From the NCBI GenBank assembly GCA_011046055.1, contig DSBN01000249.1, positions 1 to 6,383 on the forward strand: a stretch of 6,383 bases of DNA, given 5' to 3'. The DNA is from Sediminispirochaeta sp. GTDB lineage: Bacteria > Spirochaetota > Spirochaetia > DSM-16054 > Sediminispirochaetaceae. The notes beneath the pieces are model-generated. The model ran no database searches, was not told the origin of the DNA, and worked only from the letters and a program-made list of their open reading frames with translations. Made by a program: the position numbers and the translations under genes. Position 1 is the first letter of the stretch. Every line of letters begins with the position of its first letter. This document shows positions 1-6,268 of this stretch, piece after piece.

Positions 1-698
1 GTATTACCGGTACCAACGCCCGCCCCTCCATAGCGCCCACTTTCGGAGTGGAGAATATGCTCGGTACCAACCCCCTAACTATCGGCTTTCCCACGGACGA
101 GGAGTTTCCCTTCGTCATCGACTGCGCTACCTCGGTCACCCAGCGGGGCAAGATCGAAGCTTACGCCCGCCTGGGCAAAGATACCCCGGCAGGCTGGGTC
201 ATCGGAAAAGACGGCCAGAGCAAAACCGACTCGGCGCAAATCCTCAAGGACCTGGTGGCCGGTACCGCCGCTCTCACTCCCCTCGGTGGAATCGGAGAAG
301 AGACCGGAGGCTACAAGGGCTACGGCTATGCCACGGTGGTGGAAGTACTCTCCGCGGCTCTGCAGGACGGCAAGTTTCTGAAAGACCTTCTGGGCTACGA
401 CGCTGATGGGAACAAAATCCCCTATCCTTTGGGCCACTTTTTTATCGCCATCGATACCGAGGCTTTCTTGGGGCTGGAGACTTTCAAAAGGGTGGCTGGA
501 CGGATTTTGCGGGGGCTGCGGGCCTCGGAGAAGATGCCCGGTCAAGATCGAATATACACTGCCGGCGAGAAAGAGTGGGAGGCCTGGAAGTACCGGAAAA
601 ATCGCGGGGCCAAGGTGGACAAAAAGCTGCAGCAGCAGATAATAGAAGTGCGCGACGAGTTCAATCTTTCGTACCACTTCGATTTTGAGAAGAGATAA
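1..698 (+). CDS. Malate/L-lactate dehydrogenase (LDH2/MDH2 family), 5' partial
   Basis: This is the C-terminal 231 residues of an NAD(P)-dependent 2-hydroxyacid dehydrogenase of the Ldh_2 family, which is unrelated to classical Rossmann-fold malate and lactate dehydrogenases. The reading frame is open to the left edge (first full codon at base 3). The GTG at 48 is therefore almost certainly an internal valine, because the residues before it already match the family (a SIAPTFG stretch just ahead of [11 protein letters not shown]). Other family marks are DCATS, the TPLGG...[19 protein letters not shown] block and [12 protein letters not shown] near the C-terminal third. Family members are about 340-360 residues, so roughly the first 110-130 are missing. 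Substrates in this family include malate, lactate, sulfolactate, ureidoglycolate and imino acids, and the sequence does not decide among them. The malic enzyme 11 nt downstream makes malate attractive, but that is inference. The protein is soluble, with a charged C-terminal tail. Confidence 0.9.
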   Translation, partial: ITGTNARPSIAPTFGVENMLGTNPLTIGFPTDEEFPFVIDCATSVTQRGKIEAYARLGKDTPAGWVIGKDGQSKTDSAQILKDLVAGTAALTPLGGIGEETGGYKGYGYATVVEVLSAALQDGKFLKDLLGYDADGNKIPYPLGHFFIAIDTEAFLGLETFKRVAGRILRGLRASEKMPGQDRIYTAGEKEWEAWKYRKNRGAKVDKKLQQQIIEVRDEFNLSYHFDFEKR

Positions 699-700
699 TA

Positions 701-706
701 GAGGAG
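701..706 (+). promoter_or_regulatory. Ribosome binding site of the malic enzyme gene
   Basis: GAGGAG lies in the 11-nt gap after the dehydrogenase stop codon. It is 3 nt from the ATG at 710 and 6 nt from the adjacent in-frame ATG at 713. The spacing favours 713 as the true start, which would make the protein one residue shorter. No promoter is visible in the gap, so the two genes are probably co-transcribed. Confidence 0.75.
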
Positions 707-709
707 AAA

Positions 710-1993
710 ATGATGGACCTGAAAACCGAAGCCCTACGTTACCATTCCGAAGGTCGACCGGGCAAACTCGCGGTGATAACTACCAAACCCTGCCAAACCG
801 CCATGGATCTTTCCCTGGCCTATACACCGGGGGTGGCCAAACCGGTATTGGAGATCGCTGAGCGTCCCGACGACGCGTACAAATACACCAATCGAGGCAA
901 TCTGGTGGCGGTGGTTTCCAACGGTACGGCAATTCTTGGTCTGGGCAACCGTGGGGCCCTGGCCAGCAAGCCGGTCATGGAGGGCAAGGGCGTCCTGTTC
1001 AAACGCTTCGCCGATGTTGATGTCTTTGACATCGAGGTGGACACCGAGGACCCGGATAAGATCATCGAAGTGGTCAAGCTCCTGGAGCCAACCTTTGGTG
1101 GTATCAATCTGGAGGACATCAAGGCGCCGGAATGCTTCCGCATAGAGAACGAGCTGAAGAGAATTACCAATATTCCGATTTTTCACGATGATCAGCACGG
1201 GACCGCAATCATCTCCGGGGCGGGACTGCTGAATGCCCTCGAGATAAATGGGAAAAAAATCGACCAGGTAAAGGTTGTTTTCAACGGCGCCGGAGCGGCG
1301 GGGATCAGCTGTGCCCGCCTTTTTGTCCAGATGGGGGTGAAAAAAGAGAACCTCCTGATGTGTGACAGCAAAGGGGTGATCTATCGGGGACGGCCGGGCA
1401 ATCTCAATCCCGAAAAACAGGAATTTGCCGCCGAGACGGACAAACGGAGTCTCGCCGATGCTATGGCGGGGGCCGATGTGTTTATTGGAGTTTCGGTGAA
1501 GGACGCGGTTACTCCGGAGATGCTGAGGTCGATGAACCGAGATCCGGTAGTCTTCGCCATGGCCAACCCGGACCCGGAGATCACCTACGACCTCGCTATG
1601 GAGACCCGGTCCGATGTGATAATGGCCACCGGAAGGAGCGATTTTCCCAACCAGATCAACAATGTACTGGGGTTTCCCTTCATTTTTCGAGGTGCCCTGG
1701 ACGTACGGGCCACAAACATCACCGAGGGGATGAAGATCGCCGCCGCCAAAGCCCTGGCCGACCTGGCCAAAGAGCCGGTCCTGGATGTGGTCAAAAAGGC
1801 CTACGACAACGTGGACTTCAGTTTTGGTCCGAACTATATCGTGCCCAAGCCCTTCGATCCCCGGGTGATCGAGTGGGAAGCCACGGCGGTGGCCAAGCAG
1901 GCGGTCAAGGAGGGAGTGGCTCGTACCCCGATCAGCGACTGGGACGCCTATGTGCGTCAGTTGCGGGCTCGAGTGGAGAAGTACTGGGACTAA
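710..1993 (+). CDS. Malic enzyme, short form (NAD(P)-dependent)
   Basis: Oxidative decarboxylation of malate to pyruvate and CO2 with NAD(P)+ and a divalent metal. The 427-residue protein has the full malic enzyme core: YTPGVA with the likely catalytic Tyr38, MEGKGVLFK with the likely catalytic Lys93, metal-binding acids in [10 protein letters not shown] (Glu135, Asp136) and HDDQHGTA (159-166), the dinucleotide-binding GAGAAG (193-198), ANPDPE (285-290) and [13 protein letters not shown] (306-318). It stops near the end of this core, so it lacks the phosphotransacetylase-like C-terminal domain of long MaeB-type enzymes. The NAD/NADP preference cannot be read safely from the sequence. Start: ATG at 710 or, better spaced from GAGGAG, ATG at 713. 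It probably forms an operon with the LDH2-family gene upstream, and together they could interconvert malate, oxaloacetate or lactate, and pyruvate. Its stop overlaps the stop of the opposing regulator gene by 4 bp. Confidence 0.96.
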   Translation: MMDLKTEALRYHSEGRPGKLAVITTKPCQTAMDLSLAYTPGVAKPVLEIAERPDDAYKYTNRGNLVAVVSNGTAILGLGNRGALASKPVMEGKGVLFKRFADVDVFDIEVDTEDPDKIIEVVKLLEPTFGGINLEDIKAPECFRIENELKRITNIPIFHDDQHGTAIISGAGLLNALEINGKKIDQVKVVFNGAGAAGISCARLFVQMGVKKENLLMCDSKGVIYRGRPGNLNPEKQEFAAETDKRSLADAMAGADVFIGVSVKDAVTPEMLRSMNRDPVVFAMANPDPEITYDLAMETRSDVIMATGRSDFPNQINNVLGFPFIFRGALDVRATNITEGMKIAAAKALADLAKEPVLDVVKKAYDNVDFSFGPNYIVPKPFDPRVIEWEATAVAKQAVKEGVARTPISDWDAYVRQLRARVEKYWD

Positions 1994-2802
1994 GGCTGAG
2001 TCTGCTTCTCGGTGTCAGTGGCGAGAAGCTCTTCGGCGATAACGACTTCGATATCCCGGTCTTGGAGCTCTTTCACAAAGTCCGGTTCGATCTTCGAATC
2101 GGTAATCAGCATACTGACCGAGCTGATGGGGGCGGTGACAAAGTTGCTCACCACCCCCATTTTTGAATGATCCGCCACCACGATCACCGGCCCCTGGGTC
2201 CTTTCGATCATGGTACGACCGATCTCCGCCTCTTGGTAGATGGGGGTGGTCAGACCGAACTGGAGGCTCACACCGTCGATCCCGATAATGGCTTTACTGC
2301 CGCAGACCTGCTGAAGGATGCTTTGAGCAAAACCGCCGATCAGCGAATTTGACTGACGCCGAAAGACCCCGCCGGTGAGAATCAGCTCGATATTGGGATC
2401 CTTGACCTGGACTACCGCACCGGCGTTGCTGGTGATCACCCGCAACTGTGTCCCGCTGAGGTTCTGTAGAACGTGGGTGATGGTGGAGCCGGTGTTGATG
2501 AGCAGGGTATCACCCTCCTCGACGAACTTGGCTGCCGCTCGACCGATCAGCTCTTTCTCTTCCCGGTGTATTTGATCCTTCTCCGAGTACAGCGGTTCGA
2601 TTCTGACCCGATGACGCAGGATGGCCCCTCCGTGGGTACGATCGAGGATGCCCTGCGCTTCCAGCACATCCAGGTCTCGGCGAATCGTCAATTCGGTAAC
2701 CCCGAAGAGCTTGCTCAGCTCACCGACCTTCACGATTCCCTTCTCCTGTATCATTTTCTGAATACGAGCCTGCCTGTCCGCGGGGATATAGCCTTCCGAC
2801 AT
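1990..2802 (-). CDS. DeoR/GlpR-family transcriptional repressor
   Basis: A 270-residue regulator of standard DeoR-family length. Residues 8-62 form the N-terminal winged helix-turn-helix, with the family signature around 35-62 ([14 protein letters not shown], then RTHGGAIL). Residues about 78-250 form the phosphosugar-sensing, isomerase-like domain: NTGST (103-107), TSNAG (124-128), LTGG (142-145), GIDGVS...GLTTP (174-187), QEAE (190-193) and VADHSKMG (209-216). The start is the ATG at 2802, with an AAGGAG site 6 nt upstream. Family members usually repress sugar or polyol operons and are released by a phosphorylated intermediate. Divergent orientation to glpK makes a GlpR-like role with glycerol-3-phosphate as inducer plausible, but this is context only and the sequence does not show the ligand. 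It converges with the malic enzyme gene, with overlapping stop codons and no terminator between. Confidence 0.95.
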   Translation of the reverse strand: MSEGYIPADRQARIQKMIQEKGIVKVGELSKLFGVTELTIRRDLDVLEAQGILDRTHGGAILRHRVRIEPLYSEKDQIHREEKELIGRAAAKFVEEGDTLLINTGSTITHVLQNLSGTQLRVITSNAGAVVQVKDPNIELILTGGVFRRQSNSLIGGFAQSILQQVCGSKAIIGIDGVSLQFGLTTPIYQEAEIGRTMIERTQGPVIVVADHSKMGVVSNFVTAPISSVSMLITDSKIEPDFVKELQDRDIEVVIAEELLATDTEKQTQP

Positions 2803-2808
2803 ATTCCT

Positions 2809-2814
2809 CTCCTT
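2809..2814 (-). promoter_or_regulatory. Ribosome binding site of the DeoR-family gene
   Basis: On the minus strand this reads AAGGAG, 6 nt before the ATG at 2802. It supports that start. The left arm of the nearby inverted repeat begins only 8 nt farther upstream of this site. Confidence 0.8.
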
Positions 2815-2822
2815 AGATATTG

Positions 2823-2935
2823 AGTGGTACGAAGCTTGGACTTTTTGCGGGAATTACCGATTGCGATGTCATAACTCGCTACAAATAGGATATATCCGTG
2901 TAGAGTTTTTTGACATGTCCAAGCTTCGTACCACT
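2823..2935. repeat. Perfect 19-bp inverted repeat flanking a 75-nt spacer in the divergent promoter region
   Basis: The left arm 2823-2841 reads AGTGGTACGAAGCTTGGAC, and the right arm 2917-2935 is its exact reverse complement. Neither arm extends further, since the next bases outside and inside do not pair. Arm centres are 94 bp apart, close to nine turns of B-DNA. The left arm sits 21 nt before the repressor start codon. The right arm begins 1 nt after a TTGACA (2910-2915) and lies 71 nt ahead of the -35 of the glpK promoter. The best reading is a pair of repressor operators in opposite orientation that could support looping. A 113-bp MITE-like insertion with terminal repeats is the main alternative, but I see no target-site duplication. 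The AT-rich spacer holds a short GGATATATCC palindrome (2888-2897). Confidence 0.75.
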
Positions 2936-3006
2936 TTGATTGTATTTCTCTCTGAGCTACTCTGTCAATGTTTTTTGTATGTTTTTGAATCAATTAGAAC
3001 GTTTTC

Positions 3007-3035
3007 TTGACACCCCACGGAGGCCGGAGTAGAAT
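3007..3035 (+). promoter_or_regulatory. Sigma70-type promoter of glpK
   Basis: TTGACA (3007-3012), a 17-nt spacer and TAGAAT (3030-3035) make a near-consensus housekeeping promoter. Transcription would begin near 3042, giving a leader of about 26 nt that carries only the ribosome binding site. The inverted-repeat arms lie well upstream of this promoter, so repression through them would need looping or additional sites. Confidence 0.75.
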
Positions 3036-3054
3036 GGCGAAGATGAATAAAACC

Positions 3055-3060
3055 GAGGAG
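3055..3060 (+). promoter_or_regulatory. Ribosome binding site of glpK
   Basis: GAGGAG, 7 nt before the ATG at 3068. It fixes the glpK start, and the N-terminus it gives matches the family. Confidence 0.8.
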
Positions 3061-3067
3061 TAGAGCC

Positions 3068-4585
3068 ATGGGTGAAAAGAGATACGTCTGCGCCATCGAT
3101 CAGGGTACCACCAGCTCCCGCTGTATCATTTTCGATCATCGAGGAGAGATAGTCGCCTCCCATCAGTTGGAGCATCGGCAGTTTTTCCCCCAAGCCGGCT
3201 GGGTGGAACACGATCCTATGGAAGTCTGGGAGAAGACCAAAATGGTCATATCCGAGACCCTGAGAAAGTCAAAAATAAGTTATGAACGGATTGCTTCGGT
3301 GGGGATCACCAACCAGAGGGAGACTACGGTGGTGTGGGACCGCAAGACCGGCCGCCCGCTGTACAACGCCATAGTCTGGCAGGACACCCGGACCGCGGAC
3401 ATCATAGATGAGTTGGCGGTGGGTGGTGACCGGGCCTGTTTTCGCGGAAAGGTGGGCCTGCCCCTGGCGACCTACTTCTCCGGTCCGAAACTGCGCTGGA
3501 TATTCGACCATGTCACCGGGGCCAAGGAGGCTGCAGAGAGCGGGGAGGCGCTCTTTGGGACCATGGACAGCTGGGTCCTGTGGTGGCTCACCGGCGGCCC
3601 CGATGGAGGAGTCCACGTCACGGATCCGACCAACGCTTCGCGGACAATGTTGATGAACATAGAGACTTTGGAATGGGACCGGGAGATGCTCGATGTGATG
3701 GGGGTACCGGAGGCGGTACTGCCGGAGATACGTCCGTCCAGCGACCCCGGGCTCTACGGCTACACCCGAAGCGACGGGCCCTTTGGTGGAGAGATACCCC
3801 TGGCCGGCATTTTGGGTGACCAACAGGCCGCTCTGTTTGGTCAGACCTGCTACGCGCCCGGCGAGGCCAAGAGCACCTACGGGACCGGAGGCTTTCTCCT
3901 GCTCAATACCGGTGAAGAAGCGGTTCAGTCGGAGCACGGTCTTTTGACCACGGTGGGCTACAAGGTGGGAGACGATCCGGCGGTCTACGCCCTGGAGGGA
4001 TCGATCGCCGTGGCGGGTTCTCTGGTTCAGTGGTTTCGGGACAACCTGAACTTGATCGACCAGGCGCCTCAGATAAACCAATTGGCCGAAGAGGTGGAAG
4101 ACAGCGGCGGCGTGTACGTGGTGCCGGCGTTTTCAGGGCTTTTCGCCCCCTACTGGAACAGCCGAGCCCGGGGGATAATCGCCGGTTTGACCCATTATGT
4201 GAACAAGTCTCATTTAGCCCGGGCCGTGCTGGAGTCCACCGCCTACCAGGTGGCCGAGCTGATCGAGGCGATGGAGAAGGATTCGGGAGTTCGTCTCACC
4301 GAGCTGAAAGTCGACGGTGGAATGGTTGCCAGCGAACTCTTGATGCAGTTTCAGGCGGATATTCTTGATACCCGGGTGGTACGGCCGCGGGTGACCGAGA
4401 CTACCGCCCTGGGAGCCGCCTACGCGGCCGGACTGGCGGTAGGATTTTGGAGTAATCGGGACGACCTGCGTCGGAACTGGCAGGTGGGTAAGGTTTGGGA
4501 GCCGCGAATGGAGCAGAAGAGACGCGAAGAGCTTATCCATGGCTGGAAAAAGGCGGTGCAAAGGACCATCGACTGGGTGGATTAG
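3068..4585 (+). CDS. glpK: Glycerol kinase
   Basis: ATP-dependent phosphorylation of glycerol to sn-glycerol-3-phosphate in the cytoplasm, the entry step of glycerol use. At 505 residues it is full length (E. coli GlpK is about 500). It is an FGGY-family kinase with two actin-like ATPase domains. DQGTTSSR (11-18) is the N-terminal phosphate loop, NQRET (82-86) and Tyr136 in the [11 protein letters not shown] region are typical glycerol-pocket positions, [10 protein letters not shown] (250-259) carries the expected catalytic Asp251, and STYGTGGF (269-276) and KVDGGM (414-419) complete the ATP site. The segment before the catalytic Asp reads [13 protein letters not shown] (235-247). It lacks the GGTR-type fructose-1,6-bisphosphate loop of enteric GlpK and has no histidine where HPr phosphorylates the enzyme in low-GC Gram-positives. 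No glpF or glpD gene is visible nearby. The divergent DeoR-family gene is the likely regulator, and no clear terminator follows. Confidence 0.98.
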   Translation: MGEKRYVCAIDQGTTSSRCIIFDHRGEIVASHQLEHRQFFPQAGWVEHDPMEVWEKTKMVISETLRKSKISYERIASVGITNQRETTVVWDRKTGRPLYNAIVWQDTRTADIIDELAVGGDRACFRGKVGLPLATYFSGPKLRWIFDHVTGAKEAAESGEALFGTMDSWVLWWLTGGPDGGVHVTDPTNASRTMLMNIETLEWDREMLDVMGVPEAVLPEIRPSSDPGLYGYTRSDGPFGGEIPLAGILGDQQAALFGQTCYAPGEAKSTYGTGGFLLLNTGEEAVQSEHGLLTTVGYKVGDDPAVYALEGSIAVAGSLVQWFRDNLNLIDQAPQINQLAEEVEDSGGVYVVPAFSGLFAPYWNSRARGIIAGLTHYVNKSHLARAVLESTAYQVAELIEAMEKDSGVRLTELKVDGGMVASELLMQFQADILDTRVVRPRVTETTALGAAYAAGLAVGFWSNRDDLRRNWQVGKVWEPRMEQKRREELIHGWKKAVQRTIDWVD

Positions 4586-4611
4586 ACTTTCTTGGATCAT
4601 GGGCTGAAGCC

Positions 4612-4641
4612 TTGACAGATGGTGGAGCCTTACAGTACAAA
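4612..4641 (+). promoter_or_regulatory. Possible promoter of the ferredoxin gene
   Basis: A perfect TTGACA at 4612-4617 is followed after 18 nt by TACAAA (4636-4641), a moderate -10. A better -10-like TATAGT (4646-4651) is too far from this -35. No terminator separates glpK from this gene, so read-through from glpK is also likely. Confidence 0.45.
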
Positions 4642-4657
4642 GGAGTATAGTATTTTC

Positions 4658-4664
4658 AAGGAGG
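4658..4664 (+). promoter_or_regulatory. Ribosome binding site of the ferredoxin gene
   Basis: AAGGAGG, 7 nt before the ATG at 4672. It is the strongest Shine-Dalgarno match in the window and suggests high expression. Confidence 0.85.
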
Positions 4665-4671
4665 AACCTGT

Positions 4672-4899
4672 ATGAAATATCGAATCAAGATCAACAAGGA
4701 GACCTGTATCGCCGACGGCGTATGCTACTCCATGGATCCCGAGCACTACCTCGAAGACGACGAGGGCAAGGCTGAAGTCCCTGGAGGAAGCATGGACGGT
4801 GATTTCTCCATCGGCGAGTTCGACGACGACGGTTACGATGAGGCCAAAGATGCCTGCGACGCCTGCCCCGTGGAGGCTATTGAGATCGAGAAACTCTAA
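4672..4899 (+). CDS. Small acidic single-cluster ferredoxin with CxxDxxC motif
   Basis: A 75-residue soluble electron carrier of the one-[4Fe-4S] ferredoxin type. Residues 1-30 give the usual start (a KYRIKINKETCIADGVCYSM stretch) and the end reads DACDACPVEAIEIEKL. Cysteines are at 12, 18, 62 and 65. In standard proteins the motif is CxxCxxC...CP. Here the second position is Asp15 (C12-x2-D15-x2-C18) and C65 is the CP cysteine. This matches the arrangement known from Pyrococcus furiosus ferredoxin, where Asp is a cluster ligand and the cluster converts readily between [4Fe-4S] and [3Fe-4S]. Cys62 is extra and could be a substitute ligand or a disulfide partner. The middle (38-58) is an unusually acidic insert rich in Asp, Glu and Gly. 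The partner enzyme is unknown. The gene follows glpK by 86 nt and ends in its own terminator. Confidence 0.9.
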   Translation: MKYRIKINKETCIADGVCYSMDPEHYLEDDEGKAEVPGGSMDGDFSIGEFDDDGYDEAKDACDACPVEAIEIEKL

Positions 4900-4936
4900 A
4901 CAGTAGAACTACTGGTTGAGTTAGTTTATCGAACAG

Positions 4937-4969
4937 GGGCTGCCCTCATTTTGCGGGGCGGCTCTTTTT
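4937..4969 (+). terminator. Rho-independent terminator after the ferredoxin gene
   Basis: A 10-bp GC-rich stem (4937-4946 with 4955-4964, including three G-U pairs) closes an 8-nt loop and runs straight into TTTTT (4965-4969). It lies 38 nt after the ferredoxin stop codon and ends transcription coming from glpK and the ferredoxin gene. The antiporter gene starts only 24 nt later. Confidence 0.85.
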
Positions 4970-4993
4970 ATATGTACTTATATGTAGAAAAAT

Positions 4994-5980
4994 ATGGAAA
5001 TACTTAACAATATTTGGTTCAACTTCGCCCTCATGGCGGTGGCCTTCGGAGTACTATTTAAATCGGCGGACTTTTTTGTCGAGTCCGCCGCGGGAATGGC
5101 GACGCATTTTAACCTGCCCAAGATGCTGGTGGGGATCGTGGTGGTCGGGTTCGCCACCACCGCACCGGAGATCGCCGTCTCCGCCCAGTCGGCCTACATG
5201 GGGCACCCGGAGATCGCCTTTGGCAACGCCATCGGCTCGGTGATCGTGGACGACGGAGTCGCCCTGGCCTTAGCGGGGATCGTGGCTCCCACCGCGATTC
5301 TGGTGAATAAAAATCTGCTCAAGACCAGCGGTCTCTTTCTCATCGGTATCGATGTGCTCGCCTTCATTTTGGCCTTCGACCTGACCATCAGCCGACTGGA
5401 AGGGGTGGTCTTCATTCTGCTGCTGTTCGCCTATATGGGGTTCCTTTTTTACAGCGAAAAAAAGCGAAAGCTCCACCTGGTCGAGGTGGATGAGGAGCTA
5501 ATGCAAAAGGGACAGGAGAAGTTGGGGCGACTCATTTTGCTTTTTGCGTTGGGATTGGGCGGAGTGATTCTGGCCAGCCGGGGGGTCATCCACTCCTCCT
5601 TGGTGATCGCTCACCATTTCAGTATTTCCGAAACTATCATAGGCTTGACCGTGGTGGCCATCGGAACCTCGCTGCCGGAGATCAGCACCTGCATCGTGGC
5701 CGCCCGGAAGGGGCACGGAGAGATCGCCGTAGGGGATATTATCGGCGCGGATATTCTGAATATTCTGTGGATCATCGGTGTCTCGGCGGCTATTACGCCG
5801 ATGCAGCTGCAGCCGCAAACGGTCTACTTCTCTTTTGCCTTCATGTTCCTCATAGTCGGGACGATGCTGATCTCCCTGCGTCTGGGCTACAGCTTCGGCA
5901 AAAAGAAAGGCTTCCTGCTTCTGGCAATTTACCTTGTCTATTTGGTTTTTAATTACCAGATGCATTTTTTACCCCATTAA
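4994..5980 (+). CDS. Sodium/calcium exchanger family (CaCA) antiporter
   Basis: A 328-residue integral membrane protein of the bacterial calcium/sodium antiporter type (YrbG-like size), predicted to exchange Na+ or H+ for Ca2+ or a similar cation across the inner membrane. About ten hydrophobic segments fall in two five-helix halves around a charged loop (about 154-177, KKRKLHLVEVDEELMQKGQEK). The two alpha repeats are clear: GFATTAPEIAVS (52-63) with GNAIGSVIVDD (77-87), and GTSLPEIS (224-231) with GDIIGADILN (247-256). Glu59 and Glu229 are the conserved acidic residues. The usual GNxxGSN element is altered in both halves (GSV in the first, GDxxGAD in the second), so the ion selectivity is uncertain. 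The ATG at 4994 is the only sensible start, because an in-frame stop lies 3 codons upstream. It has no good Shine-Dalgarno site. Its stop overlaps the opposing MoaD-like gene by 4 bp. Confidence 0.92.
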   Translation: MEILNNIWFNFALMAVAFGVLFKSADFFVESAAGMATHFNLPKMLVGIVVVGFATTAPEIAVSAQSAYMGHPEIAFGNAIGSVIVDDGVALALAGIVAPTAILVNKNLLKTSGLFLIGIDVLAFILAFDLTISRLEGVVFILLLFAYMGFLFYSEKKRKLHLVEVDEELMQKGQEKLGRLILLFALGLGGVILASRGVIHSSLVIAHHFSISETIIGLTVVAIGTSLPEISTCIVAARKGHGEIAVGDIIGADILNILWIIGVSAAITPMQLQPQTVYFSFAFMFLIVGTMLISLRLGYSFGKKKGFLLLAIYLVYLVFNYQMHFLPH

Positions 5981-6210
5981 CCACCGCCCACCGGAAAGTA
6001 GAGAAACAGCGATTGGCCGTCCTGCAGGGGGTAGTCAAAATCCTTCCTCTGCCGGTCGACCAGGGGCACCAGGTACTTTCGGTGCTCTTTCTTGACTCCG
6101 AGATCGTCGAGGAGGGTGGAAATGGTGGTCCGCCGCTCTATCTCCAGTTCGCTGTTGCTGGGTACGTCCTTTATTGAAAAAAATCCCATATACTCGATAG
6201 TTATCTTCAT
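5977..6210 (-). CDS. MoaD/ThiS-like ubiquitin-fold sulfur carrier protein
   Basis: A 77-residue protein with the size and layout of the beta-grasp sulfur carriers: an N-terminal strand pair (MKITIEYMGFF), a helix starting at TTISTLLDDLGV (28-39), a central segment KYLVPLVDRQ, and the end DGQSLFLYFPVGGG. The diglycine C-terminus, in the PV-[A/S/G]-GG setting of MoaD, is where such proteins are adenylated by an E1-like enzyme and made into a thiocarboxylate. Roles in the family include molybdopterin or tungstopterin synthesis, thiamine synthesis, tRNA thiolation and cysteine synthesis. Nothing here picks one, since no E1-like, MoaE or ThiG gene lies within the window. The ATG at 6210 is the likely start, because an in-frame TGA lies two codons upstream. 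No Shine-Dalgarno is present, and the promoter position suggests a leaderless mRNA. It converges on the antiporter gene with overlapping stop codons. Confidence 0.82.
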   Translation of the reverse strand: MKITIEYMGFFSIKDVPSNSELEIERRTTISTLLDDLGVKKEHRKYLVPLVDRQRKDFDYPLQDGQSLFLYFPVGGG

Positions 6211-6216
6211 AGTTCA

Positions 6217-6246
6217 ATGATATGAAAACTTGACCAAAGTGGTCAA
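6217..6246 (-). promoter_or_regulatory. Promoter of the MoaD-like gene, probably leaderless
   Basis: On the minus strand TTGACC (6246-6241), an 18-nt spacer and TATCAT (6222-6217) match the sigma70 consensus at 5 of 6 bases in each box. The -10 ends only 6 nt before the ATG at 6210, so transcription would begin at or within a base or two of the start codon. This agrees with the lack of a ribosome binding site. Confidence 0.55.
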
Positions 6247-6247
6247 G
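6229..6247. promoter_or_regulatory. Operator-like dyad over the MoaD-like gene's -35 region
   Basis: CTTGACCA, a 3-nt centre AAG, then TGGTCAAG form a perfect 8-bp inverted repeat. It covers the predicted -35 box and the adjoining spacer, a typical place for a dimeric repressor. The binding protein is unknown. Confidence 0.5.
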
Positions 6248-6268
6248 AGTGGACAGGTTCCAACAGCA

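Noticed and set aside
75..677. 200-codon open frame antisense to the dehydrogenase
   Set aside because: It is a mirror of a strongly family-matching gene and encodes no recognisable domain.
668..679. TTCGTACCACTT inside the dehydrogenase gene, identical to 12 nt of the inverted-repeat arm
   Set aside because: It covers only part of the 19-bp arm and is explained by the codons for Ser-Tyr-His-Phe. Probably chance, although a remote operator cannot be fully excluded.
48..698. GTG at 48 as the true start of the first gene
   Set aside because: The frame is open upstream to the window edge and the upstream residues match the LDH2 family, so the gene is 5' truncated by the window rather than starting here.
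2861..2891. TTGCGA ... TAGGAT as a promoter in the spacer of the inverted repeat
   Set aside because: The 19-nt spacer and weak boxes are not convincing. No clear promoter for the repressor gene could be set on the minus strand either.
2910..2940. TTGACA next to the right arm as a second glpK promoter
   Set aside because: A perfect -35, but the only -10-like hexamer (TTTGAT) needs a 19-nt spacer and matches 4 of 6. Left as a possibility, not called.
3269..4081. 270-codon open frame antisense to glpK
   Set aside because: It is a shadow of the GC-rich glpK coding sequence, with low-complexity composition and no ribosome binding site or recognisable domain.
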